Origin: UBA1764 sp045642565
GTDB taxonomy: Bacteria; Bacillota; Clostridia; Peptostreptococcales; Anaerovoracaceae
DNA: 31,901 nt
Direction: 5' to 3'
Assembly (NCBI GenBank): GCA_045642565.1
Contig: JAZUJE010000025.1
Location: forward strand, 1 to 31,901
Shown piece by piece: positions 7,569 through 16,238 of this stretch. Made by a program: the position numbers and the translations under genes. Each line of letters begins with the position of its first letter. The stretch's first letter is position 1. The notes beneath the pieces are model-generated. The model searched no databases, was not told the DNA's origin, and saw nothing but the letters and a program-made list of their open reading frames with translations.

Positions 7569-8519
7569 TTACAACAGATCAAAAGAATCTATAATATCGC
7601 CCTGAGTCGTGATAAAGACCGCTTTATAATCTGGATATCCCTTAAAGAAATCTAAAGCTTTTGACGGCCCTAATAAAATCGAAATAGTAGCAAGCGCATC
7701 GCAAATACACGAGCTTGGGCCTATAACACTCGCCGAACTAAGCTCTACCTCAGCCGGCTGGCCTGTTCTGGAATCTAAAATGTGATGGTAAAACTTTCCA
7801 GCGGCATCAGTAAAACAGCGCTCGTAAATACCCGAAGTGACAACCGAATAATTAGGCTCACAAGAAACAGTTCCTATACTCTCCCTGTCCTCGAGCTTTT
7901 CGCCGTCACTAAAAGGTTTCTCGATTCCGACAACAAAATTCGAACCATCAGGCTTAAGCCCAATACAAATAATATTTCCTCCAAGAGAAATGATAGCCGA
8001 GTTTACCCCACCATCTTGTAAAAACTCTGAAACCCTATCAGCAATATATCCCTTGGCAATTGCACCAAGGTCCATGCTCTGTTTTGCAAGGGCTTCGGCA
8101 ATCTCAAAACTTTCCGGAACAAAAGGTCCACCATTAGATCCGCTAAAATCCCACAGTTCTGATACAGAACCTAAATGGATGCAAAATGCTCCATCAGTTT
8201 TAGCCTCAAAATCTAAAGCTAAATCTACCAGCGATTGGGTTTCATCATCATACACTCCGGTAGAAATCTGGGATGTTGAAATCGTTCTCGATAATTTACC
8301 TTCATATTCACGTGCCAACGCAAAGGCATCAGCAATCAGCTTATCCTTTCCAGGCTCAAAAATTTTAATATAACAAAATGTATTAAGCAGCCAGTCTTCG
8401 CCATAAGAAAACTCCTGCTTTGCCTGCTCACCACAAGCCGCAAATACAAAGACTTGTGATATAATTAGTACAAGAATAATAATTCTTTTTATAAAATTTT
8501 TAACACTTAAATTTTTCAT
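7569..8519 (-). CDS. apbE: FAD:protein FMN transferase, lipoprotein
   Basis: A 316-residue ApbE-family protein that transfers FMN from FAD to a threonine of target proteins outside the membrane, here most likely RnfG and RnfD. The signal peptide ends in a lipobox (VFAAC, Cys29). Family motifs are DLGAIAKGYIAD (150-161), SLGGNI (178-183), HHILDSRTGQP (245-255) and CDALAT (273-278). An in-frame ATG at 8534 would add five residues but overlaps the start of the divergent gene. The ATG at 8519 has an AAGAG site and starts the signal peptide properly. It has its own terminator before the rnf promoter. Confidence 0.93.
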   Translation of the reverse strand: MKNLSVKNFIKRIIILVLIISQVFVFAACGEQAKQEFSYGEDWLLNTFCYIKIFEPGKDKLIADAFALAREYEGKLSRTISTSQISTGVYDDETQSLVDLALDFEAKTDGAFCIHLGSVSELWDFSGSNGGPFVPESFEIAEALAKQSMDLGAIAKGYIADRVSEFLQDGGVNSAIISLGGNIICIGLKPDGSNFVVGIEKPFSDGEKLEDRESIGTVSCEPNYSVVTSGIYERCFTDAAGKFYHHILDSRTGQPAEVELSSASVIGPSSCICDALATISILLGPSKALDFFKGYPDYKAVFITTQGDIIDSFDLL

Positions 8520-8528
8520 ACAACTCTT

Positions 8529-8900
8529 ATGCAAAAATATTTTAGAAAAGCAGATATCATATTGCTCATAATAATCCTTGCGCTATCCGTGCTTGGCTTT
8601 GTTGTGTTACGCAAAAATTCATCAAGCTCTTCTATCATCGAAATTTCAGTATCCGGCAAAACCGTAAAATCAATTCCACTCTCATCGGATGGCGAATACG
8701 AAATTAAAACCGACTATGGATATAATATCATCTGCGTTAAATCTGGGCAAGCATGGGTTGAAGACAGCGACTGTCCAAATAAAGATTGTCAGCGCTTCGG
8801 CAAAATCGATAGTGAGGGACAAATAATACTTTGCCTTCCGCACAAGCTTTCAGTACGCATAATCGGCGAGAAAGGAGGCAGCGATGCAATCTCATACTAA
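8529..8900 (+). CDS. NusG domain II-containing membrane protein (EetA-like)
   Basis: A 123-residue protein with one N-terminal transmembrane helix (about 8-27) and a small extracytoplasmic domain resembling NusG domain II. It contains DCPNKDC (Cys82, Cys87) and IILCLPHKL (Cys102), as in the NusG_II family. Family members commonly sit beside a Gx transporter and a polyprenyl synthase, and in Listeria-type extracellular electron transfer loci they correspond to EetA. The gene is divergent from apbE, with starts only 10 bp apart, and overlaps the next gene by 17 bp. No clear Shine-Dalgarno sequence precedes the ATG. The biochemical function is not established; a redox or accessory role is inferred from the neighbours. 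Confidence 0.78.
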   Translation: MQKYFRKADIILLIIILALSVLGFVVLRKNSSSSSIIEISVSGKTVKSIPLSSDGEYEIKTDYGYNIICVKSGQAWVEDSDCPNKDCQRFGKIDSEGQIILCLPHKLSVRIIGEKGGSDAISY

Positions 8901-9396
8901 TAGCAGCCTGCAATCTCGCACAAAAAAAATCGCGACAGCTGCGCTTCTCGCGGCTCTCGCTCTGATTTTCGGTTATATAGAATTTTTAATTCCAATCAGC
9001 ATAGCAGCTCCGGGCATAAAGCTCGGTATCGCCAACATCGTTATCGTTGTTGCGCTCTATAAACTTGGATGGAAATACGCATTGCCGATAAACATCGTCC
9101 GCGTATGCCTTTCAGCACTGCTTTTCGGCTCTGTATTTTCAGCGCTCTATAGCCTTGCCGGAGCCATCCTCTCTTTTGCCGTAATGGTAATATTAAAGAA
9201 AAGTGACAAATTCAGCATTGCCGGAGTCTCCATGGCCGCAGGCGTTGCCCACAACCTCGGTCAGCTTATCGTCGCATGTTTCGCAATGCAAACAAGCGAT
9301 GTGCTCTATTACTATCCGGTTCTGCTCATAAGCGGATTATTAACAGGAATAGCAATAGGAATCCTTGCAAGCATCATACTCTCAAAACTTAAATAG
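8884..9396 (+). CDS. Gx transporter family membrane protein (EetB-like)
   Basis: A 170-residue, strongly hydrophobic protein with about five membrane helices. It carries the family pattern AAPGIKLGIANIVIVVALY near residue 40, and AHNLGQL further on. It belongs to the family often annotated as Gx transporter or heptaprenyl diphosphate synthase component I, and is related in fold to ECF-type S components. The start has a GAAAGGAGG site lying inside the preceding gene, so the two are translationally coupled. The usual polyprenyl synthase partner is missing: a terminator and a convergent operon follow at once. The substrate is unknown. Confidence 0.8.
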   Translation: MQSHTNSSLQSRTKKIATAALLAALALIFGYIEFLIPISIAAPGIKLGIANIVIVVALYKLGWKYALPINIVRVCLSALLFGSVFSALYSLAGAILSFAVMVILKKSDKFSIAGVSMAAGVAHNLGQLIVACFAMQTSDVLYYYPVLLISGLLTGIAIGILASIILSKLK

Positions 9397-9411
9397 CATA
9401 TCGCTATATTT

Positions 9412-9442
9412 AAAACAGCAACCGGTAATGGTTGCTGTTTTT
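9412..9442. terminator. Bidirectional rho-independent terminator
   Basis: A 12-bp stem (9412-9423 with 9430-9441) with a 6-nt loop carries A- and T-tracts on both sides between convergent genes. Its right arm reaches the stop codon of the coiled-coil gene. Confidence 0.88.
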
Positions 9443-11207
9443 ATTTATATTCTTGTTCTTTAAATTTTGAAGATAGAGCAAATTTAAAATATGCACAATA
9501 TCCAAAAGCCGCGGCGCTTATAACAATTAAGAGGATCGCTATTATTGATAATGGACTTTTTTCATTTGCCACTCTGATACAATCTGAAACTTCCCAATTT
9601 AATTCCAGCTGATTTAAAACCTCTTCGTACTTACCAATCTCTTCATTTACAGAATCAAGCTCTTCGCCAATGTCCGAAGAAATCTCATCATATTCTTCCT
9701 TGGCTTTTTCATATTCGGTACTGTTTTTCTTTAGCTGGTCTTTTGCTTTGCTAACCTCTTGTTTTGCTTTATCTAAATCAACAGAAGCTTCATCGTACTT
9801 TGCTTTGTTGTTATCATATGTTTTAAGGCCTTCTAAATATTCATTGTACTTTTCATCATATTCTTTTTGAGAAGCTTTTATCTTATCGTAAGCTTTAACA
9901 AAACTACTAGCTCTACTTTTTGTAGCTTTGTTTTGTGCAAGTTCCTTCTTGATAAGATTAAGTTCTGCGCTGACTTCATCAAATTTAGCTTTTTCCTGCT
10001 CGTACAATTCCTGGCCTTGAATGTACTCTTCATATTCTTTGTCATATGAACTTTGAGCATCATTAAGTTGTTGATATAAGCTGATAATTTCAGCATAGGC
10101 AGAGTCTCGAGATGCAAGCACGGCTTCAATAGTTAGACTATATTTACTCAACTCGCTATTTAACTGATTTTGCGTAGCACTAATTTCAGCTTTAGCCTTA
10201 TCAAGATTGGACTTTAATACTGTTAGATTGGAAGATTTCTCATTTAGTTGACGTTCATGCTCTTGCAACCAATTTTCTTTATCACTGATCTCCTGCTCGG
10301 AATCTGATATTTTTTGCTCAAGTTCATCTAAATCTTTTATGCTATAGCCATATTTGTTTAATTCTTTTTCTAAACGATCAGTCGCTTTTTCAATCTCGGC
10401 CTTTGCGTCATCAAGCTTTTCTTTAGCGTCTGTCAGTTCGTTTAGTCCCTCAGCCAATTCAGTTTCATTGGTACGCATTTCGCTTTCGCTATCAGCTATT
10501 TGCTTTTCATAATCTTTAATCTGTTTTTCGCCACTGGAAAGCTTTGCAGAAGCATCATCCAATTCTTCTTTTCCCGACTGCAGCACTTCGGTTCCGACAT
10601 CATTAATCGATGAATATTTATCTTGTAATTCATCAATCTTCTTTTCATTTTCCGCAGCCAATTGATTATATCGGTCTTCTTGCAAATCGCTTATATGTTC
10701 GCCAAGCAATTTTTCAGCACTTTTGTTTCCGTATATTTCAACTCCAACTGAAGTAAGCTTGTCGTCATGTAAATCTGCCGGGAGCATCATAGCATATACA
10801 TCAGCATCATTTTTGCTGCTGAAGATTCCGGTGATTTTGTACTGAACATCATCCAAGTTAATATGATCGCCAAGCTTATAAGAAGCATCCTGATTATCAC
10901 TGATTAATATTTCCCTATACTTATCCGGAAATCTTCCTTCAACCAAAGAAATATTATTTCCATTTATGGCATGTACTATTACATCTTTGCCGTCATCAGC
11001 TTTTTTAGTCACAATAGCATAAGCATTTCGAACAGATGAAAGGCTGCTAATTAGTTGCACATCTTCAAGGCTAAAGCCTTTGTCACATTTTATTTCATAA
11101 TAATGAACTTCGCGGTTTTTTACACCGATAAGAAGTGCTATTCCCGCAAAGCAAATAAGTGCCACTGCTATTATCAAGTATTTAATTTTGATGTTTTTAA
11201 TTATCAC
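9441..11207 (-). CDS. Half-FtsX-like protein with long extracellular coiled coil
   Basis: A 588-residue protein. A transmembrane helix at about 10-28 is followed by a MacB_PCD-like domain (about 35-180; EILISDN, YKLGDHINLDDVQYKITGIF). A very long, charged, heptad-rich coiled coil (about 185-530) contains a tandem pattern such as YDKEYEEYIQGQELYEQEKAKFDEVSAEL, echoed by YDEKYNEYLEGLKTYDNNKAKYDEASVDL. A second helix lies at about 545-568, then a short basic tail. It looks like the first half of a coiled-coil FtsX permease ending just after its second helix. It is the last gene of the ABC operon, overlapping the lipoprotein gene by 4 bp. The role is unknown; an extracellular sensor or spacer arm of the ABC complex is inferred. 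Confidence 0.65.
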   Translation of the reverse strand: MIIKNIKIKYLIIAVALICFAGIALLIGVKNREVHYYEIKCDKGFSLEDVQLISSLSSVRNAYAIVTKKADDGKDVIVHAINGNNISLVEGRFPDKYREILISDNQDASYKLGDHINLDDVQYKITGIFSSKNDADVYAMMLPADLHDDKLTSVGVEIYGNKSAEKLLGEHISDLQEDRYNQLAAENEKKIDELQDKYSSINDVGTEVLQSGKEELDDASAKLSSGEKQIKDYEKQIADSESEMRTNETELAEGLNELTDAKEKLDDAKAEIEKATDRLEKELNKYGYSIKDLDELEQKISDSEQEISDKENWLQEHERQLNEKSSNLTVLKSNLDKAKAEISATQNQLNSELSKYSLTIEAVLASRDSAYAEIISLYQQLNDAQSSYDKEYEEYIQGQELYEQEKAKFDEVSAELNLIKKELAQNKATKSRASSFVKAYDKIKASQKEYDEKYNEYLEGLKTYDNNKAKYDEASVDLDKAKQEVSKAKDQLKKNSTEYEKAKEEYDEISSDIGEELDSVNEEIGKYEEVLNQLELNWEVSDCIRVANEKSPLSIIAILLIVISAAAFGYCAYFKFALSSKFKEQEYK

Positions 11208-11833
11208 TTTAATTCTTTTATTTCTTTAAGATCTTCAAGATATGTGTAATCAATAATATTCAGTGGCAGGTCAATTTTATTCACGCCCTGCTTACTTACT
11301 TTGATTTCATCTACACATTCTTTTCCATCGCTTTCATATTTTTCATACAAATATACAGGGTAATTATCTTTAACTTCGATTTTAAGTTCTAATACTTTGT
11401 GCAATTCATTCTTATAAATATACAATCCCGAGAAATCATTGCCATAAAACTCATGATTTTTCCATACAAGTTCTCCCATATTAACATAACCACCAAGCTT
11501 GTTCAATCGTTCAAGAATCTCGTATGGTTGAAAGTAATGCTCGTCATAGTCGGCTTCTTGCTTAATATAAACATTGCTTTCATTGTCATATATCAAAGCA
11601 TACACAATTTCATCTTCGATATAGCAATAAATATCCGACTCATCATCAGTGAAATGAACTATACCATCCGCATAGTCATAACTACTTAGATGCCCATTAT
11701 TATTTTCCTCTATTTTGTAATTATTAAAACTATTAAATAAATGAGTCATCTCGGTATATCTCTTAAAATCAGTTTGCCTCGAGCACCCCGTAAGAGATAA
11801 TACGATAACTAATAAAACTGCCAGCTTTTTCAT
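11204..11833 (-). CDS. Lipoprotein of unknown function in ABC operon
   Basis: A 209-residue protein with a signal peptide and clear lipobox (LTGC, Cys17). The mature part is rich in Asp, Glu and Tyr. It resembles small lipoproteins of the LolA-like, beta-rich kind that bind a hydrophobic ligand, but I recognise no family with confidence. It lies between the ATPase gene and the coiled-coil gene and overlaps the latter by 4 bp. It is probably the surface-exposed accessory subunit of the ABC system. Confidence 0.6.
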   Translation of the reverse strand: MKKLAVLLVIVLSLTGCSRQTDFKRYTEMTHLFNSFNNYKIEENNNGHLSSYDYADGIVHFTDDESDIYCYIEDEIVYALIYDNESNVYIKQEADYDEHYFQPYEILERLNKLGGYVNMGELVWKNHEFYGNDFSGLYIYKNELHKVLELKIEVKDNYPVYLYEKYESDGKECVDEIKVSKQGVNKIDLPLNIIDYTYLEDLKEIKELK

Positions 11834-11874
11834 CAGGCTTTCTCCCTACTATTTGTTATATTCCGCTTTCAGAA

Positions 11875-12582
11875 TTACCATTCAATCAACTTTGCAGGAA
11901 CAGGATCTTTATTAACCAAAATATCAGAAATTTTGCTGTTTCTCATCATAATAACTCGATCTGCCATTGCAGCAATCTCCTTGTTATGCGTAACAATTAC
12001 AACTGTTTTATGATGGATCCTTGCCAGTTCCTCGAGCTTAACAATAATGTTTTTCCCATTCTCATAGTCTAAAGCTCCGGTCGGTTCATCACATAATATC
12101 AAGGATGCATCTTTAACCAAAGCGCGCGCTATAGAAACTCTTTGCTGCTGGCCTCCGGATAGTTGCGAAGGATAACTATCTTTCTTATCAGAAAGTGAAA
12201 CAATATCAAGCACTTCATCTACTTTTGATTCATTATCCGCATCCAAAGCCATAGAAATATTCTCCTTGGCAGTTAATGTCTGAATCAAATTAAACGACTG
12301 GAAGACAAAACCGATATTTTCCTTGCGATACTTTGTCAACTTATAGTCATTATATTCACATATATTTTCACCGTTAAACAATACCTTGCCCGAGCTTGCA
12401 TAATCGACGCCGCCAAGCATATTCAGTAAAGTAGATTTCCCGCTGCCCGAGCTGCCAAGTATAACAACAAGTTCTCCCTGGTATATTTCCAAATTAATAT
12501 TATCCAAAGCTATAACCGTTCCTTCTCCTTGGCCATAACTTTTACATAAATTTTCAGTGCTGATTATAAACTTTTTATCCAT
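11875..12582 (-). CDS. ABC transporter ATP-binding protein (MacB/LolD/FtsE type)
   Basis: A 235-residue complete ATPase. Walker A is GSSGSGKST (43-51), the Q-loop is FVFQSFNL (Gln95), the signature is LSGGQQQRVSIARAL (141-155), Walker B is LILCDEPTGALD (161-172), and the switch histidine is His199 in VTHN. The pattern is that of ATPases that pair with FtsX-type mechanotransmitting permeases. It starts 15 nt after the permease gene, so the two form one unit. Substrate options include lipoprotein, peptide or antibiotic handling; the sequence does not decide. Confidence 0.93.
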   Translation of the reverse strand: MDKKFIISTENLCKSYGQGEGTVIALDNINLEIYQGELVVILGSSGSGKSTLLNMLGGVDYASSGKVLFNGENICEYNDYKLTKYRKENIGFVFQSFNLIQTLTAKENISMALDADNESKVDEVLDIVSLSDKKDSYPSQLSGGQQQRVSIARALVKDASLILCDEPTGALDYENGKNIIVKLEELARIHHKTVVIVTHNKEIAAMADRVIMMRNSKISDILVNKDPVPAKLIEW

Positions 12583-12597
12583 AGTGTCCCACCTTAA

Positions 12598-14889
12598 TCA
12601 GTCTTTTTCTTTTATTATTTCAACTACATCCCATTTCTTGATGCTTCTAACAACAAGAATGTGCGTAGCGACAACAAATACAATAACAATGGCAACTGTC
12701 AATATATACATACTCCAATCAGCTACAAAAGGATATTGCCTTGTTGGTACAGATATAAAATCAAGAAGGCTCTGTGCAAACAAGCTGCCAAACGACAGTC
12801 CAATCAATACCGCCAATGCAATTTGCAAGCTTGTTGTGATAAGCCATATCTTTGAAATATCTGAAACCTGATACCCTATCGTTCGCAAAACAGACAATTC
12901 TTTTTTTCTTTCATAAAGAGTGGTCTGCATAGTGTTCGACACAATTACATATCCAATCAATAATGAGAATACTATTATCATGACTGTCGCAAGATTATAT
13001 ATCTTATATTCATCTTCTGCGCCTTTTTTCTGAATGCTCGTATCTATTATTGCGCTAATATTATCACAACTATCCGTAAGCCTTGCCAGTTCATCACGGT
13101 CATTGCAATTTACTTTTACAGAATAATCATCTACATCCCATACATTTTCGATAGCATTATAACTGACATAACACTTTTCTCTCTGATACTCAGTTGTTAT
13201 ACCAACGACCTTAAATGGTTTGCTCCCTATGTATACAGTATCGCCGATTCCCGTTTTCAGCGATTTAGCACATCTATGATTAAGTATAATTTCATTATCC
13301 TTAGTTATATATTCACCTTTAAAGTTAAGATAATAATTCAGTTTATTATTATCAACAACTCCAACAAGCTTTTGTTCACTGGATGCCTCGCCATTGGATA
13401 TAGTCATTATTTTGTAAGACATTTTTTCAATTGAACTGACATATGGCGAATTATTACAATTATCAATAAATTCATCCATTTGATTGTTATCAAAGAAGAG
13501 CTCATAATCATAATTCATTTTGATATCAAAGGATGTGTGCATTAAAACATTCTTAGAATGATAAAACGCAAGTGAAGCAAAGACCATAAGCACTACAAAT
13601 GTCAAACAAAGACTTGAGATGACAAAACGTTTCTTGCTTCTGACAACAGAAGCCAGAGCATATTTTATTTTGATATCAAATCTGCCAAGCTTTTTATAAA
13701 CAGCAATATTTTTACTATTTTCAGTTTGCATTTCATTGCTAAAACAATCTTTAGGAGATATTTTCTTAATATTCCCAAGAGCCATCACTACAGCTAATTG
13801 CCCCGAGCCAATAATCAGTAAAATTGCAAATAAGAAAACCATCCAGTTAAAGCTGTAATAAACAAGTGGCAAGCTGAATATTCCTAAATATATTCTAATA
13901 ATAATATTTAATGCAACAAAACCTATCCCGACACCTATAAGAATCGATATCAAATTGGCAACTAAAACAATTCTGCTAAACAGCAAGCGTATATCTCTAA
14001 TCTGATATCCTAAAATTCTTAAAACCGCGATATCTTTTTTATCCTGATCGATAATCTGTGTTAAAAACAGATAGCTAACAAAAGAAACAATAATCAAAAA
14101 TACTATTGTCAATATGTATGAGGCTTTCTTTAAAGGTTCAATATTTCTGTCTAATAATTTTCCGGCTTCAGAGTCTTCATAAACAAAGCCTTCTAAATAT
14201 TTATCTCCAAGTAATTTTTTCACCTCATTAAATACCGCCTGCTTATCGGCCCAGCTTTCAAATCTTACTGTGATGCAATTTGTCTTACCCTGAAAATCAG
14301 TATCTATTAAATATTCTTCAGGGATATAAGCGTAGCCCAAATCTTCAGAGAATGTATCTACGTATTTGTTTATATAAACATTTACACATTCCGGAGTAGT
14401 TATAGAGCGGCCAATACAAAAAGTGGTATCACTGTCATCTAAATCAATCTTAAGCAAATCGCCAACATTAACATCATTGTTGTCCAAGAATTTCTTGCTT
14501 ACAGCTATGTTAGGATACTCAACGCTTTCGTCAATAGCATAAGTGTATAACAAACTGCTGTCACTTGAATCATATGTAGAAATGCGCAATGTAACATAAG
14601 CGCCATTATCCAATCTTGTGTTAGTATCAAACACAATCTTGTTATTAACGCTCTGTATATCCCCTATCTTGCTTATTTCATCTACAATATCGCTATCTAT
14701 TATTTCCGTATAAAAATAAGCATCAGGAAAATGATAATCTTTAACAAAAGTATCATAGCTCGATTTAACCGAATCACATGAAAACACAAGGGCAAATATC
14801 ATGCAAAAGCTAAGAGCTGCAGCCACGATAATTCCGATTATCAATTTCAAATATTTATGAATTAATGGTAATGTTAGTTTTTTAATCAT
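12598..14889 (-). CDS. FtsX-like ABC transporter permease, two-domain
   Basis: A 763-residue protein with two FtsX units. Helix 1 is at about 14-37, followed by an extracellular domain (about 40-250). Three helices at about 256-372 include the coupling motif AVLRILGYQIRDI. The second unit has a helix at about 422-442, a second extracellular domain (about 450-630), and C-terminal helices at about 632-748 with ERKKELSVLRTIGYQVSDI. Such permeases usually transmit force to periplasmic or surface partners rather than carry solutes. It is the first gene of a four-gene operon. The ATG has no obvious Shine-Dalgarno sequence. Confidence 0.9.
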   Translation of the reverse strand: MIKKLTLPLIHKYLKLIIGIIVAAALSFCMIFALVFSCDSVKSSYDTFVKDYHFPDAYFYTEIIDSDIVDEISKIGDIQSVNNKIVFDTNTRLDNGAYVTLRISTYDSSDSSLLYTYAIDESVEYPNIAVSKKFLDNNDVNVGDLLKIDLDDSDTTFCIGRSITTPECVNVYINKYVDTFSEDLGYAYIPEEYLIDTDFQGKTNCITVRFESWADKQAVFNEVKKLLGDKYLEGFVYEDSEAGKLLDRNIEPLKKASYILTIVFLIIVSFVSYLFLTQIIDQDKKDIAVLRILGYQIRDIRLLFSRIVLVANLISILIGVGIGFVALNIIIRIYLGIFSLPLVYYSFNWMVFLFAILLIIGSGQLAVVMALGNIKKISPKDCFSNEMQTENSKNIAVYKKLGRFDIKIKYALASVVRSKKRFVISSLCLTFVVLMVFASLAFYHSKNVLMHTSFDIKMNYDYELFFDNNQMDEFIDNCNNSPYVSSIEKMSYKIMTISNGEASSEQKLVGVVDNNKLNYYLNFKGEYITKDNEIILNHRCAKSLKTGIGDTVYIGSKPFKVVGITTEYQREKCYVSYNAIENVWDVDDYSVKVNCNDRDELARLTDSCDNISAIIDTSIQKKGAEDEYKIYNLATVMIIVFSLLIGYVIVSNTMQTTLYERKKELSVLRTIGYQVSDISKIWLITTSLQIALAVLIGLSFGSLFAQSLLDFISVPTRQYPFVADWSMYILTVAIVIVFVVATHILVVRSIKKWDVVEIIKEKD

Positions 14890-14921
14890 AATAAGTAAGC
14901 AAGTTATTAAAAACGCAAGAT

Positions 14922-14950
14922 TTGCATTGTTTTATGTCATTTTTTATAAT
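14922..14950 (+). promoter_or_regulatory. Sigma-A-type promoter for the acyltransferase gene
   Basis: TTGCAT (14922-14927) and a perfect TATAAT (14945-14950) are spaced by 17 bp. They lie in the AT-rich 128-bp gap between divergent genes and give a leader of about 60 nt. A promoter for the divergent ABC operon must also lie in this gap, but I could not identify it. Confidence 0.6.
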
Positions 14951-15017
14951 ATAATAATAATTCCTTTAATAAAAGAAATCAAGAATACTAATAATATTAC
15001 GAAAAGAGAGAATAATT

Positions 15018-16208
15018 TTGTCAATCTTTTACTCTTTATTTAAAACTGCATCATGCATTGTCTCAAAAATTCTATATCATCCTCAGATAATGCGAAATGA
15101 AATTAAAAACGCAAAGGGGCCTTTTGTGTTGATGGCTAATCACCAATCAGCACTGGATGTAGTAAACATCGTCACTCAATGCAAGGAAAATTTCAATATT
15201 GTTTTTGGCAACAACTACTATTATTCCCTACCACGCATCGCACAAAAATTTGCTGATGCTTGCGGCGTAATTCACAAACAACAATTCCAAACACAGCCTT
15301 CCAATTTAAAAGCAATGAAAAATGTAATTGCACAAGGAAAACCACTTTTGATTTTCCCTGCCGGGCTTATGAGCGAAGATGGACTTTCTACCCCAATTCC
15401 GGAAGCAACCCCATCTCTTATGAAATGGCTTGGAGTTGATGTCTATATGGCTAAGTCTATATGTACTTACTTTGCCATGCCAAAATGGTCAAATAAGAAG
15501 CGCATTGGAAAAACAAAAGTAGATATCTTTAAAGTTCTTTCCTCTGATGAATTAGCAACACAATCTGAAAGTGCCATCAATAAAGTTATAAACGATGTAT
15601 TGACTTTTGATGCCTATGAAGAGCAAGAAACTTGTCAGTTTAGCTTTAAACATGGAGACAATGCAGAGGGCCTGGAAAATGTAGTTTACCAATGCCCTGT
15701 TTGCAAAAGAAAATATACTATAAAATCTAATGGTAATCGATTGTTCTGTTCTGAATGCGGCTTTACACAAACCATGGATAAAATGGGATTCTTACATTGC
15801 GAAAACCCCGATTATGAGTTTAGGCATGTTTCTACATGGACTAAATGGATACTCGCTCAAAGAGAGCAGGAAATTCAAACAGATTTTTTCATGACTCTGC
15901 CTTGTAAAGTGAGTATCATGAATGGAAAAAAGAGAGGTTTTCGTCCTTCGGGTGAAGCTAATGTTACATTAACCGGAAGCTCTGTTATTTTAGATGGTAC
16001 ACTCAACGAAAAACACTGCCATATTGAAAAAGATGTTCTTGAATTTCCTTCCCTTCCGTTTGTCCCGGGAAAATGCTTTGAGATTCAGGATAATCTGATA
16101 AGCTATCGCTGTTTCCCAGATGATCCAAAAGTGGTCATGGAATGGATAAACACATTAAAGATTTTGCACAAACAAAGTTACTATAAAAATAAAAGCTGCC
16201 CAAGCTAA
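15018..16208 (+). CDS. PlsC-like 1-acylglycerol-3-phosphate acyltransferase with zinc ribbon and C-terminal domain
   Basis: A 396-residue protein starting at TTG with an AGAGAG site 7-12 nt upstream. The acyltransferase domain (about 20-195) has the catalytic HX4D motif NHQSALD (His42, Asp47) and a block resembling the phosphate-binding FPEG motif (FPAG, 113-116). It would add an acyl chain to a lysophospholipid-type acceptor at the membrane. A zinc ribbon follows with Cys226, Cys229, Cys244 and Cys247, then a C-terminal domain of about 140 residues that I do not recognise. An ATG at codon 25 is an alternative start but would cut into the region before the HX4D motif. The gene is a single unit with its own promoter and terminator. 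Confidence 0.75.
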   Translation: MSIFYSLFKTASCIVSKILYHPQIMRNEIKNAKGPFVLMANHQSALDVVNIVTQCKENFNIVFGNNYYYSLPRIAQKFADACGVIHKQQFQTQPSNLKAMKNVIAQGKPLLIFPAGLMSEDGLSTPIPEATPSLMKWLGVDVYMAKSICTYFAMPKWSNKKRIGKTKVDIFKVLSSDELATQSESAINKVINDVLTFDAYEEQETCQFSFKHGDNAEGLENVVYQCPVCKRKYTIKSNGNRLFCSECGFTQTMDKMGFLHCENPDYEFRHVSTWTKWILAQREQEIQTDFFMTLPCKVSIMNGKKRGFRPSGEANVTLTGSSVILDGTLNEKHCHIEKDVLEFPSLPFVPGKCFEIQDNLISYRCFPDDPKVVMEWINTLKILHKQSYYKNKSCPS

Positions 16209-16226
16209 CGCTTTGAGCAGCTTTTT
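16191..16226. terminator. Bidirectional rho-independent terminator
   Basis: An imperfect stem of about 14 bp (AAAAGCTGC with GCAGCTTTT, plus CAA/TTG inside) contains the stop codon of the acyltransferase gene and is followed by TTTTT. It is shared by the convergent operon ending at 16239. Confidence 0.85.
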
Positions 16227-16238
16227 CTTAATTAAATC

